Positions 42,627 to 53,120 of a stretch of 59,504 nucleotides of DNA are shown here, piece by piece. The stretch comes from Desulfatibacillum sp. GTDB taxonomy: Bacteria; Desulfobacterota; Desulfobacteria; Desulfobacterales; Desulfatibacillaceae. The notes under the pieces are model-generated. The model did not search any database, was not told where the DNA came from, and saw only the letters and a program-made list of their open reading frames with translations. The position numbers and the translations under genes were made by a program. The stretch is from the NCBI GenBank assembly GCA_016342355.1, contig JAEINP010000033.1:1-59504 (forward strand). The letters are read 5' to 3'. How positions within the stretch are numbered: the stretch's first letter is position 1; every line of letters starts with the position of its first letter.

Positions 42627-44885
42627 ATGGATACGCACAGGAAAAATGAATTGCCCCCCACCCCCCCCTCATCAGGGAGTAGCGCAATAAATCCACCTTT
42701 GGCCTTGGCCCTGGCCCTGTTTTTCATGGCTTTCGGCTATTCCCTCCTATCGGTATGCCTTTTCAGGATTCTATCCTTTGTTTTAAACAGCACCTCCTTT
42801 TTCATGCTCTACGTGTGCGTGGGCATGCCTCTGGGCGCCTTGTTCGCCAAGGCAAAATTCAGGAACCCCCATATCGGCGTGCGCCGCGGCATCCAGGCAT
42901 TGTTATTCCTGACCTTTTTCTTTCCGCTCATTGGCTGGATAATCGCCCAGGGCCCCTGCCCTATTCTCGAGGACATAAATTATCAGATTCGTACTGAAAA
43001 CCTCTGGAAACAACTGGCCTACATGACCCTGTTCACCAGCCCTTTGTTCATCCTATGGGGTTCGGCGGAATATTCCGGGTACGAAGCTGCTCTGGCAATC
43101 CCGAAAATCCGCAAATACTTTTACTTGCTCTTTGTGTGGGGCCTTGCCTGTGCATTGGCTGTGGGAGCCTGGACCATCCCCCATTGGGGATGGCTGCGAA
43201 CCCTTGTTCTGGCAGGTTCTTCCGGAATGGCTGCGTTAGCGTTCCTGTATCCTAATGCCGCCTTTTCCAAAACAGGAATCGCCGCCATAGTGTGCGTCAT
43301 CCTGGCCTGGGTCGTAACCGATTATCTGGAAGCGCCCTATATGCTGCGTGTCCTGCCCGGCGGCCTGCACCGGGTGGGCGGGGCATTGGAAGGCATGCAT
43401 CCCCTCACCGGCCAGCCTTTATCGCCAAGCGTGAAAACCCGCCTGCTCCATCAATCCTGGGGCAAGTATTGCCATGTGGAAATGGTGGAATTCAGGGATC
43501 AAAACGATCTCCAAATTTTGGGTTCCTACGACGGCGCATTTCTCTGGGAATGCAGGCCTGACGCAAAATACGAAGCCAGACTGGACGATTTTGCTTTTCG
43601 CACAGTGAAGGCAGGAAGTGATATCTGCATCATAGGCTCCGGGGGAGGCAAGCAGGTAGCCGTTGCCCTGGAAACCGACCCCAATACAGTAACAGCGGTA
43701 GACATCATCCCGGAGCTTTTTCCCCTTTTAAAGGGAGATTTGTCCTGGGTCAATGGCCATGTTTTTAAGGATAAACGGGTGGAATGTGTGGCTGGAGACG
43801 GCAGGCATTATCTTGAAAACTCGAACAGAACCTTTGACCTTATCCTCCTTCCCCATACGGAATCCATTGCGGCCACCAGAAAATCAGCCTTGGAGCCGGG
43901 CCGTTTTGTCCACACAGTGGAAGCCTTCATGTCCATGAAAAACCAGCTTAAACCCCAAGGAGTGCTGGCTGTCATCAAAATGGTGGACCGGGATAACAAA
44001 CTTTTTTTCACCTATGCAAACAGTTTGCAAAAAGCAGGCTTAAAGGTCCAGGGCTGGACCACATGCGGATATAGCAACGCCTTTGGGATCCATGAATTCA
44101 TCCTTTTGGCCACACGGCCGGAGTATACATTGACCGCCACCCCGGAACTCACGCGCATGCCGCCCGGCCATCCCCGGGCCTATCCGAGATATTACCAAAC
44201 CTTCCCGGAAATGGCCCCTCTTCATGACGAGTCACCCTGGACCATGGGCCTTACCGGCCTATTTTTTGAACCCAATGCCTTAAGGAAAAGCCTGGTCGCT
44301 ATCTTTGTGCTGGCTTTGGTCGGAGCTGCACTGCTGCTGTTCTTCACTTTACGTTCTCCATCCAACCAAATGGGCCCGGCTAGGTCCATCCTGGTGGTGC
44401 TTGCAGGCATAGCCATTGGATTGAACGCTGTCTACCTCGAAAACGCCCTGATCTTTTGGCTGATACCACACATGTTCAACCCGTTGTCAGCCTTTTTTGT
44501 GGGTGCGGCATTTTTTCTATTATTGTGGGGATTGTCCAGCTTTGGGCTATCTGGCTGGAAATGGATAGGAGCCTTGGGTTTGGCCGGGTCAATGGGCATG
44601 GTGGCCATGGCATGCCAATGGCAGGGAACAGCCGCTGTTTTCTTCCTTGTGGTCATGATTTTAGGCAGCGGCCTGTTTTTCCCCTTAATGAGTATCCGAT
44701 ACAGGCAATTACTTCTGGTAATTTTTGCTGCAGACGCCCTGGGCGGACTTGTGGGAGGACTATTAGGGATTTGGATTCCCATGCTTATGGGCTTTAGAGA
44801 TTACTTCAACTTCCTGCCCTGGATCTGTCTGGCGACCATCCTGCTGGCCGGGGCCTGCGCTATGAGGCAACCCGGCCAGCAGTGA
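42627..44885 (+). CDS. membrane-embedded spermidine-synthase-like protein
   Basis: 752 residues. About eight membrane helices fill the N-terminal part (about 25-265). A soluble SAM-binding domain follows (about 285-500), with IIGSGGGKQVAVALE (motif I), AVDIIPE and LILLPHTES. It is a polyamine-synthase-like Rossmann domain lacking the normal gatekeeper context. Then come seven or so helices (about 555-740). It is therefore an enzyme-in-membrane fusion of the kind annotated as spermidine synthase-like; the substrate is unknown and polyamine synthesis is not assured. Ribosome-binding site GGAGAGTGA. It converges on dnaE with 13 bases between the stops. Confidence 0.8.
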   Translation: MDTHRKNELPPTPPSSGSSAINPPLALALALFFMAFGYSLLSVCLFRILSFVLNSTSFFMLYVCVGMPLGALFAKAKFRNPHIGVRRGIQALLFLTFFFPLIGWIIAQGPCPILEDINYQIRTENLWKQLAYMTLFTSPLFILWGSAEYSGYEAALAIPKIRKYFYLLFVWGLACALAVGAWTIPHWGWLRTLVLAGSSGMAALAFLYPNAAFSKTGIAAIVCVILAWVVTDYLEAPYMLRVLPGGLHRVGGALEGMHPLTGQPLSPSVKTRLLHQSWGKYCHVEMVEFRDQNDLQILGSYDGAFLWECRPDAKYEARLDDFAFRTVKAGSDICIIGSGGGKQVAVALETDPNTVTAVDIIPELFPLLKGDLSWVNGHVFKDKRVECVAGDGRHYLENSNRTFDLILLPHTESIAATRKSALEPGRFVHTVEAFMSMKNQLKPQGVLAVIKMVDRDNKLFFTYANSLQKAGLKVQGWTTCGYSNAFGIHEFILLATRPEYTLTATPELTRMPPGHPRAYPRYYQTFPEMAPLHDESPWTMGLTGLFFEPNALRKSLVAIFVLALVGAALLLFFTLRSPSNQMGPARSILVVLAGIAIGLNAVYLENALIFWLIPHMFNPLSAFFVGAAFFLLLWGLSSFGLSGWKWIGALGLAGSMGMVAMACQWQGTAAVFFLVVMILGSGLFFPLMSIRYRQLLLVIFAADALGGLVGGLLGIWIPMLMGFRDYFNFLPWICLATILLAGACAMRQPGQQ

Positions 44886-44898
44886 TCAAACCATTAAA

Positions 44899-47800
44899 TC
44901 AGGCGCTTTTCTGCCATTTCTTTTTGCCGTTTCCATTGTTATTGGCCAGTTTGGCGGGCTGACATGCCGTGTCGTACCCTCTGGGTCCCAGGAGTTTGCG
45001 AAGATCCCGGGCAAGGTCCCGTCCTGCCGCCACATTTGTGGAGTCTGGAATTTCGATAATCGCCTCAAACTTTTCTGGTGAGACCAGGTGAAGAAATGCC
45101 TTGGACGATCCCGGATGTTTTTGGCAAACAGACCTGACCTTTTCCAAAACTCCAGTTTCCAAGCCTGTCATATCCGCCCGTATATGGACACTGGCGGTCC
45201 ATTCCGAATCCGCATCCTCAATGGGAACAATTTTGTCTGCCAGAATTTTCGCACCCTTTTCCTCTTTTTGCAGGGAGCCTTCCAAGAGAATCGGGGTATC
45301 CGCAACCAGCAAATGGGAGGAGGCCTTAAAGCATTCCGGAAAGATTACCACTTCCACTGACCCTTTCATATCTTCCAGGGTCAAAAAGGCCATGGGATCG
45401 CCCTTTTTGGTTATCAGGTTCTTGGTGGAACGAACAATCCCCCCTACCCTGACAGCGGATTTGTCCGCCCTTTCAGAAAGGGTCAGGGAATCTGCATTGG
45501 TAAATTTATTCAATATATCTTCGTACTCGCCTAAGGGATGCCCGGTTAGAAAAAATCCCAACGCCTCCTTTTCATAACCCAACTTCAGTTGGTCGTCCCA
45601 GTCTTCCAAATCAGGCAGGGTGGGCGTAAAGGAAGGCATATCCATGGCCCCAAAAAGGCCGATTTGGGGGTCTTTCTTTTCCTTGGCAATCCTCTGACCG
45701 TGATCCAGGGCGCTCTCCAGAACTGCCATCAACTGGGAACGTTTGGCTCCGGTATTATCAAAAGCCCCGCATTTGACCAGGCTTTCCAACACCCGTTTAT
45801 TCACTCTGCGCAAGTCCACCCGCTCGCATAGATCGAACAGGGTTTCATAGGGCCCGTTGGCATTCCGTTCTTCCACAATGGCTTCCACGGCTCCCTGTCC
45901 CACGCCCTTGACAGCGGCCATACCGTACACAATTTTTCCGTCCAAAACCGTAAAGGTGACTCCGCTGGTGTTCACATCCGGGGGAACCACGTCTATGTCA
46001 TGATCCCGGCATTCGGACATAAACTTGAGCACATTATCCGTGTTGTCCATTTCGCTGGTCATTAGCGAGGCCATGAACTCCACCTGGAAATGCGTTTTCA
46101 AATATCCGGTCTGGAAGGAAATCAGGGCATAGGCGGCACTATGGGACTTGTTAAATCCGTACTCACCGAATTTTTCCATCAGGTCGAACAGGGCTTCGGC
46201 CTTTTTCAGATCAAGGTTATTTTCCTTGCACCCCTCCATGAAACGAATACGCTGCTGGGCCATTTTTTCGGCAATTTTCTTACCCATTGCCTTGCGGAGA
46301 TCATCAGCCTCAGACATACTGTAATTAGCCAGGACAGATGCAATCTGCATGACCTGTTCCTGGTACACGATGACGCCATAGGTGTCCTTAAGAATGGGCT
46401 CCAGTTGGGGAATCGCATAAGTGACCGGAATCTGGCCATGCTTTCTTTTTACAAAATCGTCCACCATGCCCGAATTCAAGGGGCCGGGCCGGTATAGGGC
46501 CACTACAGCCACCACGTCTTCAAAACACTCCGGCTTGAGGCGGGCCAGAAGATCTTTCATGCCGCTGCTTTCAAGCTGGAATACGCCCGTAGTATCCCCT
46601 CGGGAAAGCAGGTCGTAGGTGGGCTTGTCCATCATGTCCAGGTGTGCGAGGTCCGGGGGAGTCCTGCCCTGTCCTTTGATGAGCTTGATGGCGTTGTCGA
46701 TGACCGTGAGGTTGCGCAGGCCCAAAAAGTCGAACTTGACCAGCCCGATTTTCTCCACCCGCTTCATGTCGAATTGAGTCACCACTTCCCCTTTTTTACC
46801 TTCGTACAAGGGGAGGTATTCCACCAGGGGCTTGTCCGCAATAACCACCCCGGCGGCATGTGTGGAAGCGTGGCGGGAAAGGCCTTCCAGGACCTTCGCC
46901 ACTTCCATAAGCTCAACTATTTCAGGCCGGTCCTTCATTATCTCAAGAAGTTTGGGTTCCTGCTCCAAGGCCTTTTTCAAGGTCATCTTGGGAGCTTCTG
47001 GAATGAGCTTGGCTATGACGTCCACCTCGCTCAGGGGAATGGCCATGGCCCGGCCCACGTCCCGGACAACGCCCCGTGCGTTCATGCTTCCGAACGTAGT
47101 GATCTGGCTTACATAATCGCCGCCGCCGTATTTTTCCACCACATAATTAAACACCCGCTCCCGGCCCAGGATGCAAAAATCCACGTCGATATCAGGCATG
47201 CTCTTGCGGCCGGGATTCAAAAACCGCTCGAAAATCAGCTTATGCTCCAAGGGATCCAGGTCGGTGATTTCCAGGGAGTAAGCCACCAGGCTTCCGGCTG
47301 CCGACCCGCGTCCAGGCCCAACGGGAATATCGTTTTTCTTGGACCATTGGATAAAATCGGCAACGATTAAAAAGTACCCTGGAAACCCCATGTCCAGGAT
47401 GACACCCAATTCATATTTAAGACGTTCCAGATACTCGTTTTCATCCACGCCCGGATTAATCGCCTTGATGACGGCCATACGCTTGTGAAATCCTTCCCAG
47501 GTCATTTCATTTAAAACTTCCGCCTCGGATTTTCCGTCCTTGATGGGAAACCTGGGAAAATGGTAGGTGCTCAGGTCAAATTCCACATGGCACATGTCCG
47601 CAATTTTTCGCGTATTTTCCACAGCACCGGGAAAACCCTTGAAAAACTCAATCATTTCATCAGGTGATTTCAAGTAAAGCTGGTCGGTACGGAACTTGAA
47701 CCGATTGGCGTCGTGGATGGTTTTATTGGTCTGAATGCATAAAAGGACTTCGTGGGCTTTGGCGTCCTTCGCCTTGAGATAATGGCAGTCATTGGTGCCC

Positions 47801-48402
47801 ACCAGGGGAATGTCCAGCTTTTCGGCCAGTTCCGCCAGTTTATGGTTCATGGCTTCCTGTTCCTGCAAGCCGTTGTTCTGGATTTCCAGATAAAACCGGT
47901 CCGGCCCAAAAAGATCCTTATAAAAAAGGGCGGCTTCTTCGGCCAATTGCATCTGGCCGTCGCTGATGTACATGGGAATCTCGCCATGAAGGCAGGCGGA
48001 CAGACAAATGAGTCCTTTGGAATATTTTTGAAGAATTTCCTTATCAATACGCGGCTTATAATAAAACCCTTTGCGCTGGGCGTCCGTAACTAAGCGGCAC
48101 AGGTTGGTATAGCCTTCCATGTTCTCGGCCAAGAGTACAAGGTGGCGGTTGTCCTTGTCCATGGGAGTTTTATCCGCCATGGTTTTACGGGCCACATAGC
48201 ACTCGCAGCCAATGATAGGCTTGATATCCTTGGATTTTGCCTTTTCATAGAATTCCAGGGCCCCGTACATGGCGCCGTGGTCCGTAATGGCGCAGGCGTT
48301 CATGCCGAATTCCGCCACCTGTTTGATGAGGGCATCCAGGCGGATAGCGCCATCCAAAAGACTGTACTGGGTATGCACGTGCAAATGGACAAAGTCAGAC
48401 AT
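44899..48402 (-). CDS. dnaE: DNA polymerase III alpha subunit
   Basis: 1167 residues from ATG 48402. PHP domain at the N-terminus (HLHVHTQYSLLDGAI, CAITDHGAMYGALEFY), palm with catalytic Asp in PDIDVDF, tau-/beta-binding region, and a C-terminal OB-fold (VRVGGIVRSTKNLITKKGD). It is the main chromosomal replicase. Length and motifs are those of the single-gene DnaE1 type. The proposed start matches other DnaE proteins (MSDFVHLHVH); the frame is open a little further. The nearest upstream gene, guaB, ends 106 bases before. Confidence 0.96.
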   Translation of the reverse strand: MSDFVHLHVHTQYSLLDGAIRLDALIKQVAEFGMNACAITDHGAMYGALEFYEKAKSKDIKPIIGCECYVARKTMADKTPMDKDNRHLVLLAENMEGYTNLCRLVTDAQRKGFYYKPRIDKEILQKYSKGLICLSACLHGEIPMYISDGQMQLAEEAALFYKDLFGPDRFYLEIQNNGLQEQEAMNHKLAELAEKLDIPLVGTNDCHYLKAKDAKAHEVLLCIQTNKTIHDANRFKFRTDQLYLKSPDEMIEFFKGFPGAVENTRKIADMCHVEFDLSTYHFPRFPIKDGKSEAEVLNEMTWEGFHKRMAVIKAINPGVDENEYLERLKYELGVILDMGFPGYFLIVADFIQWSKKNDIPVGPGRGSAAGSLVAYSLEITDLDPLEHKLIFERFLNPGRKSMPDIDVDFCILGRERVFNYVVEKYGGGDYVSQITTFGSMNARGVVRDVGRAMAIPLSEVDVIAKLIPEAPKMTLKKALEQEPKLLEIMKDRPEIVELMEVAKVLEGLSRHASTHAAGVVIADKPLVEYLPLYEGKKGEVVTQFDMKRVEKIGLVKFDFLGLRNLTVIDNAIKLIKGQGRTPPDLAHLDMMDKPTYDLLSRGDTTGVFQLESSGMKDLLARLKPECFEDVVAVVALYRPGPLNSGMVDDFVKRKHGQIPVTYAIPQLEPILKDTYGVIVYQEQVMQIASVLANYSMSEADDLRKAMGKKIAEKMAQQRIRFMEGCKENNLDLKKAEALFDLMEKFGEYGFNKSHSAAYALISFQTGYLKTHFQVEFMASLMTSEMDNTDNVLKFMSECRDHDIDVVPPDVNTSGVTFTVLDGKIVYGMAAVKGVGQGAVEAIVEERNANGPYETLFDLCERVDLRRVNKRVLESLVKCGAFDNTGAKRSQLMAVLESALDHGQRIAKEKKDPQIGLFGAMDMPSFTPTLPDLEDWDDQLKLGYEKEALGFFLTGHPLGEYEDILNKFTNADSLTLSERADKSAVRVGGIVRSTKNLITKKGDPMAFLTLEDMKGSVEVVIFPECFKASSHLLVADTPILLEGSLQKEEKGAKILADKIVPIEDADSEWTASVHIRADMTGLETGVLEKVRSVCQKHPGSSKAFLHLVSPEKFEAIIEIPDSTNVAAGRDLARDLRKLLGPRGYDTACQPAKLANNNGNGKKKWQKSA

Positions 48403-48508
48403 GGCTCTCTCTTGAAGCCGGACACGGCAGGAGATCGCCGTGCCCGGCATATATGTTACAAAAGGATTGATGACAAACCGCGCTCACCTGAAAGAAGAGC
48501 GGAGGGAA

Positions 48509-49978
48509 CTAGGAATGGTCCTGCCGGTAGTTGGGCGCCTCTTTGGTAATGATCACGTCATGTACATGGCTTTCCCTGAGACCGGATGCTGTAATTTTGG
48601 TGAATCGGGCCTTTTCACGCAGTTCCTCGATGGTCCTGCATCCCGCATAACCCATTCCCGACTTGAGGCCGCCCACCAACTGGTAGATGTTTGCACCCAG
48701 GGAACCCCGGTAAGGCACCCTACCCACAATGCCTTCAGGAACCATTTTTTCTTCTTCCACGGTATGTTCCTGGTGGTAACGGTCCTTGCTTCCCTGCTTC
48801 ATGGCTTCCAGGGAACCCATGCCCCTGTATACCTTATAACTCCGGCCCTGGAATATGATGGTTTCCCCCGGGCTTTCCTCAGTTCCGGCAAAAAGCCCCC
48901 CTATCATCACAGTGTGCGCTCCAGCGCCAATGGCCTTGGTCACATCCCCGGAATACTTGATGCCGCCATCTGCAATCAGGGGCACCTTGTATTTGTTACA
49001 TACGGAACGGCAGTTCATGATTGCCGTCACCTGGGGAACGCCTACGCCTGCTACAATGCGGGTAGTGCAAATGGAGCCTGGCCCCACACCCACCTTGACG
49101 GCGTCCACACCAGCTTCGATCAAATCCTCGGCACCCTTGCCCGTGACCACATTCCCTGCAACCAGTTCCAAATCCTTGATGTTGGACTTGAGCTCCTTGA
49201 TGGCATTGATGATGCTGATGGTATGCCCGTGGGAGGCGTCAATGAGAATAATATCGGCTCCGGCGTTCCACAGGGCATGGGCTCTTTCCATCATATCCGG
49301 ACCTATACCCACAGCAGCCCCGGCCCGTAAACGCCCAATGTGGTCTTTACAGGCATTGGGATATTTTTTAATCTTTTCAATATCCTTGATGGTTATGAGG
49401 CCCATCAGCTTACCGGCGGAGTCCACCACCAGCAATTTCTCAATACGATGCTTGTGGAGCATGGCCTTGGATTCCTCCAGGGTAATGCCCTCACGCACGG
49501 TCACCAGGTTGGACTTGGTCATGACCGACGAGACCTTTTTATCCAGGTCTGTTTCAAAACGCAGGTCCCGATTGGTTACAATACCCACCAACTGGTCGCC
49601 TTTGGTTACAGGTACTCCGGAAATCCGGTACTGGGACATGAGAGCCAGTACCTCACTCACCTTCTGGTCAGGATGAATGATCACCGGGTCTACAATCATG
49701 CCGCTTTCAGATTTCTTGACCTTATCCACTTCCAGGACCTGATCGTCGATGGACATGTTCCTATGGATAAAACCAATGCCGCCTTCCCTGGCAAGGGTTA
49801 TGCAAGTTTGGGCCTCGGTCACCGTGTCCATGGCAGCACTACAAATAGGAATGTTCATGCTCACATTACGGGTGAGGCGGGTTTTTACGTCTACGTCCTT
49901 GGGTATCACCTCGGAGTAGGACGGGATGATAAGGACGTCCTCAAAGGAATAGGAGTCTTCAGGTGGTATTTTTGTCAT
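48509..49978 (-). CDS. guaB: inosine-5'-monophosphate dehydrogenase
   Basis: 489 residues from ATG 49978 (GGAGG upstream). It converts IMP to XMP, the first committed step of GMP synthesis, and uses NAD+. The two CBS domains (about 95-220) interrupt the barrel. The active loop is [15 protein letters not shown] with its Cys, and the flap carries GYAG. A TTG at 49981 is a less likely start. It sits upstream of dnaE on the same strand. Confidence 0.96.
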   Translation of the reverse strand: MTKIPPEDSYSFEDVLIIPSYSEVIPKDVDVKTRLTRNVSMNIPICSAAMDTVTEAQTCITLAREGGIGFIHRNMSIDDQVLEVDKVKKSESGMIVDPVIIHPDQKVSEVLALMSQYRISGVPVTKGDQLVGIVTNRDLRFETDLDKKVSSVMTKSNLVTVREGITLEESKAMLHKHRIEKLLVVDSAGKLMGLITIKDIEKIKKYPNACKDHIGRLRAGAAVGIGPDMMERAHALWNAGADIILIDASHGHTISIINAIKELKSNIKDLELVAGNVVTGKGAEDLIEAGVDAVKVGVGPGSICTTRIVAGVGVPQVTAIMNCRSVCNKYKVPLIADGGIKYSGDVTKAIGAGAHTVMIGGLFAGTEESPGETIIFQGRSYKVYRGMGSLEAMKQGSKDRYHQEHTVEEEKMVPEGIVGRVPYRGSLGANIYQLVGGLKSGMGYAGCRTIEELREKARFTKITASGLRESHVHDVIITKEAPNYRQDHS

Positions 49979-50080
49979 CAAATTCCTCCATGCCGGTTAA
50001 AAAGGGTTGGGGGCTAGTTGCGCCCCTCTATCGGGGTTGGGCACTGATACCAGATGCGGCAAGCAAATTCAATGCCTGAT

Positions 50081-50108
50081 TTGGGCCTGGAATTGGCAAA
50101 AGTATAAT
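50081..50108 (+). promoter_or_regulatory. probable promoter of the YrdC-like gene
   Basis: TTGGGC (50081-50086) and TATAAT (50103-50108) with a 16-base spacer, about 126 bases before ATG 50234, in the divergent gap to guaB. Confidence 0.4.
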
Positions 50109-50233
50109 CCATTGTTAAAATTTAATATATTAAAAAAACCATTAAAGGCCGAATTGCCTGTTGACAAAGCTGTCACATACCTCTAGATTTCCAGCTTATC
50201 GAAAAAACCATTTGCCAATTAATAGAGGTCGCC

Positions 50234-50842
50234 ATGCTTTTACCTATCAATCCAGTGAACCCGGAATTCAGAAAAATCGCCCAAGTGGTGGAGGTCCTGA
50301 AAAAGGGCGGCATCATTGCTTATCCCACCGATACCGTCTATGGCATTGGTTGCGATATCATGAATAAAAAAGCCATCCAAAAAGTCTACCGCCTGAAACA
50401 AATGGACCCCACACAGCCCTTGTCGTTTATATGCTCGGACCTCCAGAACATAAGCGATTACGCCAAAGTGTCCAACTACGCCTACAAAACCATGAAACGC
50501 CTACTTCCCGGTCCCTATACCTTTATCCTGGAAGCCTCCAAGATGGTGCCCAAAATCATGCTCACGAAAAGAAAGACTGCAGGCATCCGGGTACCTGAAC
50601 ATAATATCTGTATGGAAATCGTCAAGGAGTTGGGCAACCCCATAATCAGCACCAGCGCTGCCGACCTGGACGGCAACGAATTTGCCGACCCTTCCTTTAT
50701 CCTCGACTATTACAAAAACCAGATTGACTTGGTTATTGACGGCGGCCCTGTTTCCGGCCAGCCATCTTCCGTGGTTTCCCTCATGGACGACGAACCGGAA
50801 ATCCTCCGGATAGGCGCTGGCGACGTGAGCCTTTTCCAATAG
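50234..50842 (+). CDS. YrdC/Sua5-family L-threonylcarbamoyladenylate synthase-like protein
   Basis: 202 residues. YrdC fold: KKGGIIAYPTDTVYGIGCDI, KQMDPTQPLSFICSD, RLLPGPYTFILEAS, GIRVPEH, ISTSAAD. In TsaC/Sua5 this fold makes threonylcarbamoyl-AMP for the t6A tRNA modification. The sequence is close to the YciO branch, whose activity differs, so the exact role is not settled. It has no Sua5 C-terminal domain. Transcribed alone, ending at the bidirectional terminator 50889-50922. Confidence 0.85.
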   Translation: MLLPINPVNPEFRKIAQVVEVLKKGGIIAYPTDTVYGIGCDIMNKKAIQKVYRLKQMDPTQPLSFICSDLQNISDYAKVSNYAYKTMKRLLPGPYTFILEASKMVPKIMLTKRKTAGIRVPEHNICMEIVKELGNPIISTSAADLDGNEFADPSFILDYYKNQIDLVIDGGPVSGQPSSVVSLMDDEPEILRIGAGDVSLFQ

Positions 50843-50888
50843 AATATTCTTTTTCGGAAATCTGCAGCTCTTAAGTTAAAAAAAATAA

Positions 50889-50922
50889 AAAGGTTGCCAA
50901 GGAAAATTCCCTGGCAACCTTT
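50889..50922. terminator. bidirectional terminator between the YrdC-like gene and rpsA
   Basis: AAAGGTTGCCAAGG and CCCTGGCAACCTTT flank a short AT loop. A- and T-rich flanks let it serve both convergent transcripts. Confidence 0.8.
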
Positions 50923-50952
50923 ATTGTCTTTCAGACAAGGAAAAGATGCGCC

Positions 50953-52926
50953 TTATTCCTTGTTGTCTCCTTCTTCTTCTTCTACTGCATCTTCTACTGC
51001 GGCTTCTGTTTCGGCTGCAGCTTCTGTTTCTTCGGCTGCTTCTTCGACAACATCGTCGCCATCGTCAGTCTTAGCCTGAATCTTGGCAGCTCTCTGAAAA
51101 GCTTCGCCCAGAGCGGAGCTGGCAGGCCTCATGTTGCTCATATAATCGTTCAGGTAGCCTTCCTGCTCGTCCTCTTCCAGTCGCTTGATGGACAAACCAA
51201 TCCGTCTTTCCTTGGGATTGATATTGACCACAACGGTTTCCATCGTGTCGCCAACGTTGAACTGTCCCACAGGAGTCTTGACCTTCTCCTTGGCAACCTC
51301 GGAAACATGGACCAAGCCTTCGATGCCCTCTTCCAGTTCCACAAAAATGCCAAAGTCGGTGACGCTGGTAATCAGGCCGTTCACCTTGGTGCCCACCTGA
51401 TAACGCTCGGAAATGGTTTCCCACGGATCCGGCTCAAGCTGCTTGATGCCCAGGGAGAATCTTTCGTTTTCCCGGTCAATGTGCAGCACGATGGCCCGAA
51501 CCTCATCACCCTTTTTATAAACATCGCCAGGATGATTGATGCGTTTGGTCCAGGAAATATCGGAGATGTGAACCAGTCCGTCGATTCCCTCGTCGATCCC
51601 GATAAACATACCAAAGTCGGTGATGTTTTTAATCCGGCCTTCGATGGTGGTGCCGATGGGGTATTTCTCGCCAATGACATCCCAAGGATTGGGAGCGACT
51701 TGCTTCATACCCAGAGAAACCCTGCGATTGTTGGGCTTGATGTCCAACACCACAGCGTCCAGATCATCGCCTACGGAAACCACCTTGGAAGGATGGCGGA
51801 TTTTCCGGGTCCAGGACATTTCGGACACATGAATCAGGCCTTCGATGCCTTCTTCCAGTTCCACAAATGCGCCGTAATCGGTCAGGCTCACAACTTTGCC
51901 GCTGACGCGGGTACCTACAGGATAGCGCTCGGAGGCGGTTGTCCAGGGATCGTCCTTGAGCTGCTTCATGCCCAGGGAAACTCTCTCCCTTTCCAGGTCC
52001 AGGTCCAAAACCTTAACCGTGATGGTCTGGCCCACGGAGAACAACTCGGAGGGATGCTTTACGCGGCCCCAGGAGATATCCGTGATGTGCAACAGACCGT
52101 CGATGCCGCCAAGATCCACGAATACGCCGTATTCCGTGATATTCTTGACAACCCCTTCCACAACCTTGCCTTCGTGGATGGCGGTCAGGGTGGTGGAGCG
52201 TTGGTTCTCCCTTTCCTTTTCCAGAATAACCCGGCGGGAAAGCACGATATTGCTCCGCTTCCTGTTATATTTCAGGACTTTGAAAGTAAACACCTTACCC
52301 ACCATGGAATCCAGGTCCCGTACAGGCCTCAAATCCACCTGAGACCCAGGCAGGAAGGCAGGCACTCCGATATCCACGGAAAAGCCGCCCTTGACCCGAT
52401 GGGTGATGGTTCCTTCCACAATGCCTTCTTCTTCGTAAGCGACCTTGATCTCTTCCCAAACCTTGATCTTGGAGGCCTTTTCCTTGGAAACCATGACGCC
52501 TTCGTCTTCGCTGTCCAGGCGTTCCACCATGACTTCCACTTCATCACCGATTTCGGCGGCTACTGTGCCATCCGGTTCCGTGAACTCACGAATCGGTATC
52601 AATCCCTCGGATTTGTATCCGATGTCCACCAGCACAAAATCTTTATCCACCTGGATAATTCTGCCAGTAACGACCTCGCCTTCCTCAAAACGCTTGAAGC
52701 TCTCCTCATACAGCGCCATGAAGTTTTCTTCGTCTTCCATCATCTCTTCATCGTCGTCCATATCGTCGTCCATGGAGTCGGCATCATCCATGGATTCATC
52801 CATGGATTCAGTTTCAAGATTCTGGTCTTCAGAAGCGGCCTGTGCCTCTTGTTCAGTGGCTGCGGTCTCTTGCTCGGTGATTGTGGTTTCCTGCTCTTCT
52901 GTTGATTGGTTTTGTTGTTCGTCCAT
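50953..52926 (-). CDS. rpsA: 30S ribosomal protein S1, six S1 domains with acidic extensions
   Basis: 657 residues. Residues 1-75 are very acidic and Gln/Thr-rich (runs of Glu, Asp and Met), atypical for S1. Six S1/OB domains follow from about 80 to 600 with the repeated GVFVDLGGIDGLLHITDISW-type and SLGMKQL-type signatures, and an acidic Ala/Glu/Val tail (about 615-657) ends the protein. S1 brings mRNA to the 30S subunit. The extension and tail echo the acidic tail of S6 in this genome. It follows cmk, as in many bacteria (gap 194 bases). Confidence 0.94.
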   Translation of the reverse strand: MDEQQNQSTEEQETTITEQETAATEQEAQAASEDQNLETESMDESMDDADSMDDDMDDDEEMMEDEENFMALYEESFKRFEEGEVVTGRIIQVDKDFVLVDIGYKSEGLIPIREFTEPDGTVAAEIGDEVEVMVERLDSEDEGVMVSKEKASKIKVWEEIKVAYEEEGIVEGTITHRVKGGFSVDIGVPAFLPGSQVDLRPVRDLDSMVGKVFTFKVLKYNRKRSNIVLSRRVILEKERENQRSTTLTAIHEGKVVEGVVKNITEYGVFVDLGGIDGLLHITDISWGRVKHPSELFSVGQTITVKVLDLDLERERVSLGMKQLKDDPWTTASERYPVGTRVSGKVVSLTDYGAFVELEEGIEGLIHVSEMSWTRKIRHPSKVVSVGDDLDAVVLDIKPNNRRVSLGMKQVAPNPWDVIGEKYPIGTTIEGRIKNITDFGMFIGIDEGIDGLVHISDISWTKRINHPGDVYKKGDEVRAIVLHIDRENERFSLGIKQLEPDPWETISERYQVGTKVNGLITSVTDFGIFVELEEGIEGLVHVSEVAKEKVKTPVGQFNVGDTMETVVVNINPKERRIGLSIKRLEEDEQEGYLNDYMSNMRPASSALGEAFQRAAKIQAKTDDGDDVVEEAAEETEAAAETEAAVEDAVEEEEGDNKE

Positions 52927-53120
52927 TAAAGATACTACCCCCTGTTACAGTAAATTCGCCCTGTTCCGCAACCGGACGCGGAAAGTGGCGTTGAAGTGGG
53001 ATGCATATCAGATGAGAAGACAAAAAACAACGTAATTTTTAGGTTTTACCACTCTTAACCTTCTCCTAACTGAGTACAAAACCCCGTCTTTTCAAAAGAC
53101 ATTTATATAACAGCCTTATT

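Noticed and set aside
51307-52905. 532-codon open frame on the strand opposite rpsA
   Set aside because: It mirrors the repeated S1 domains in the antisense frame, has no ribosome-binding site and no family signature.
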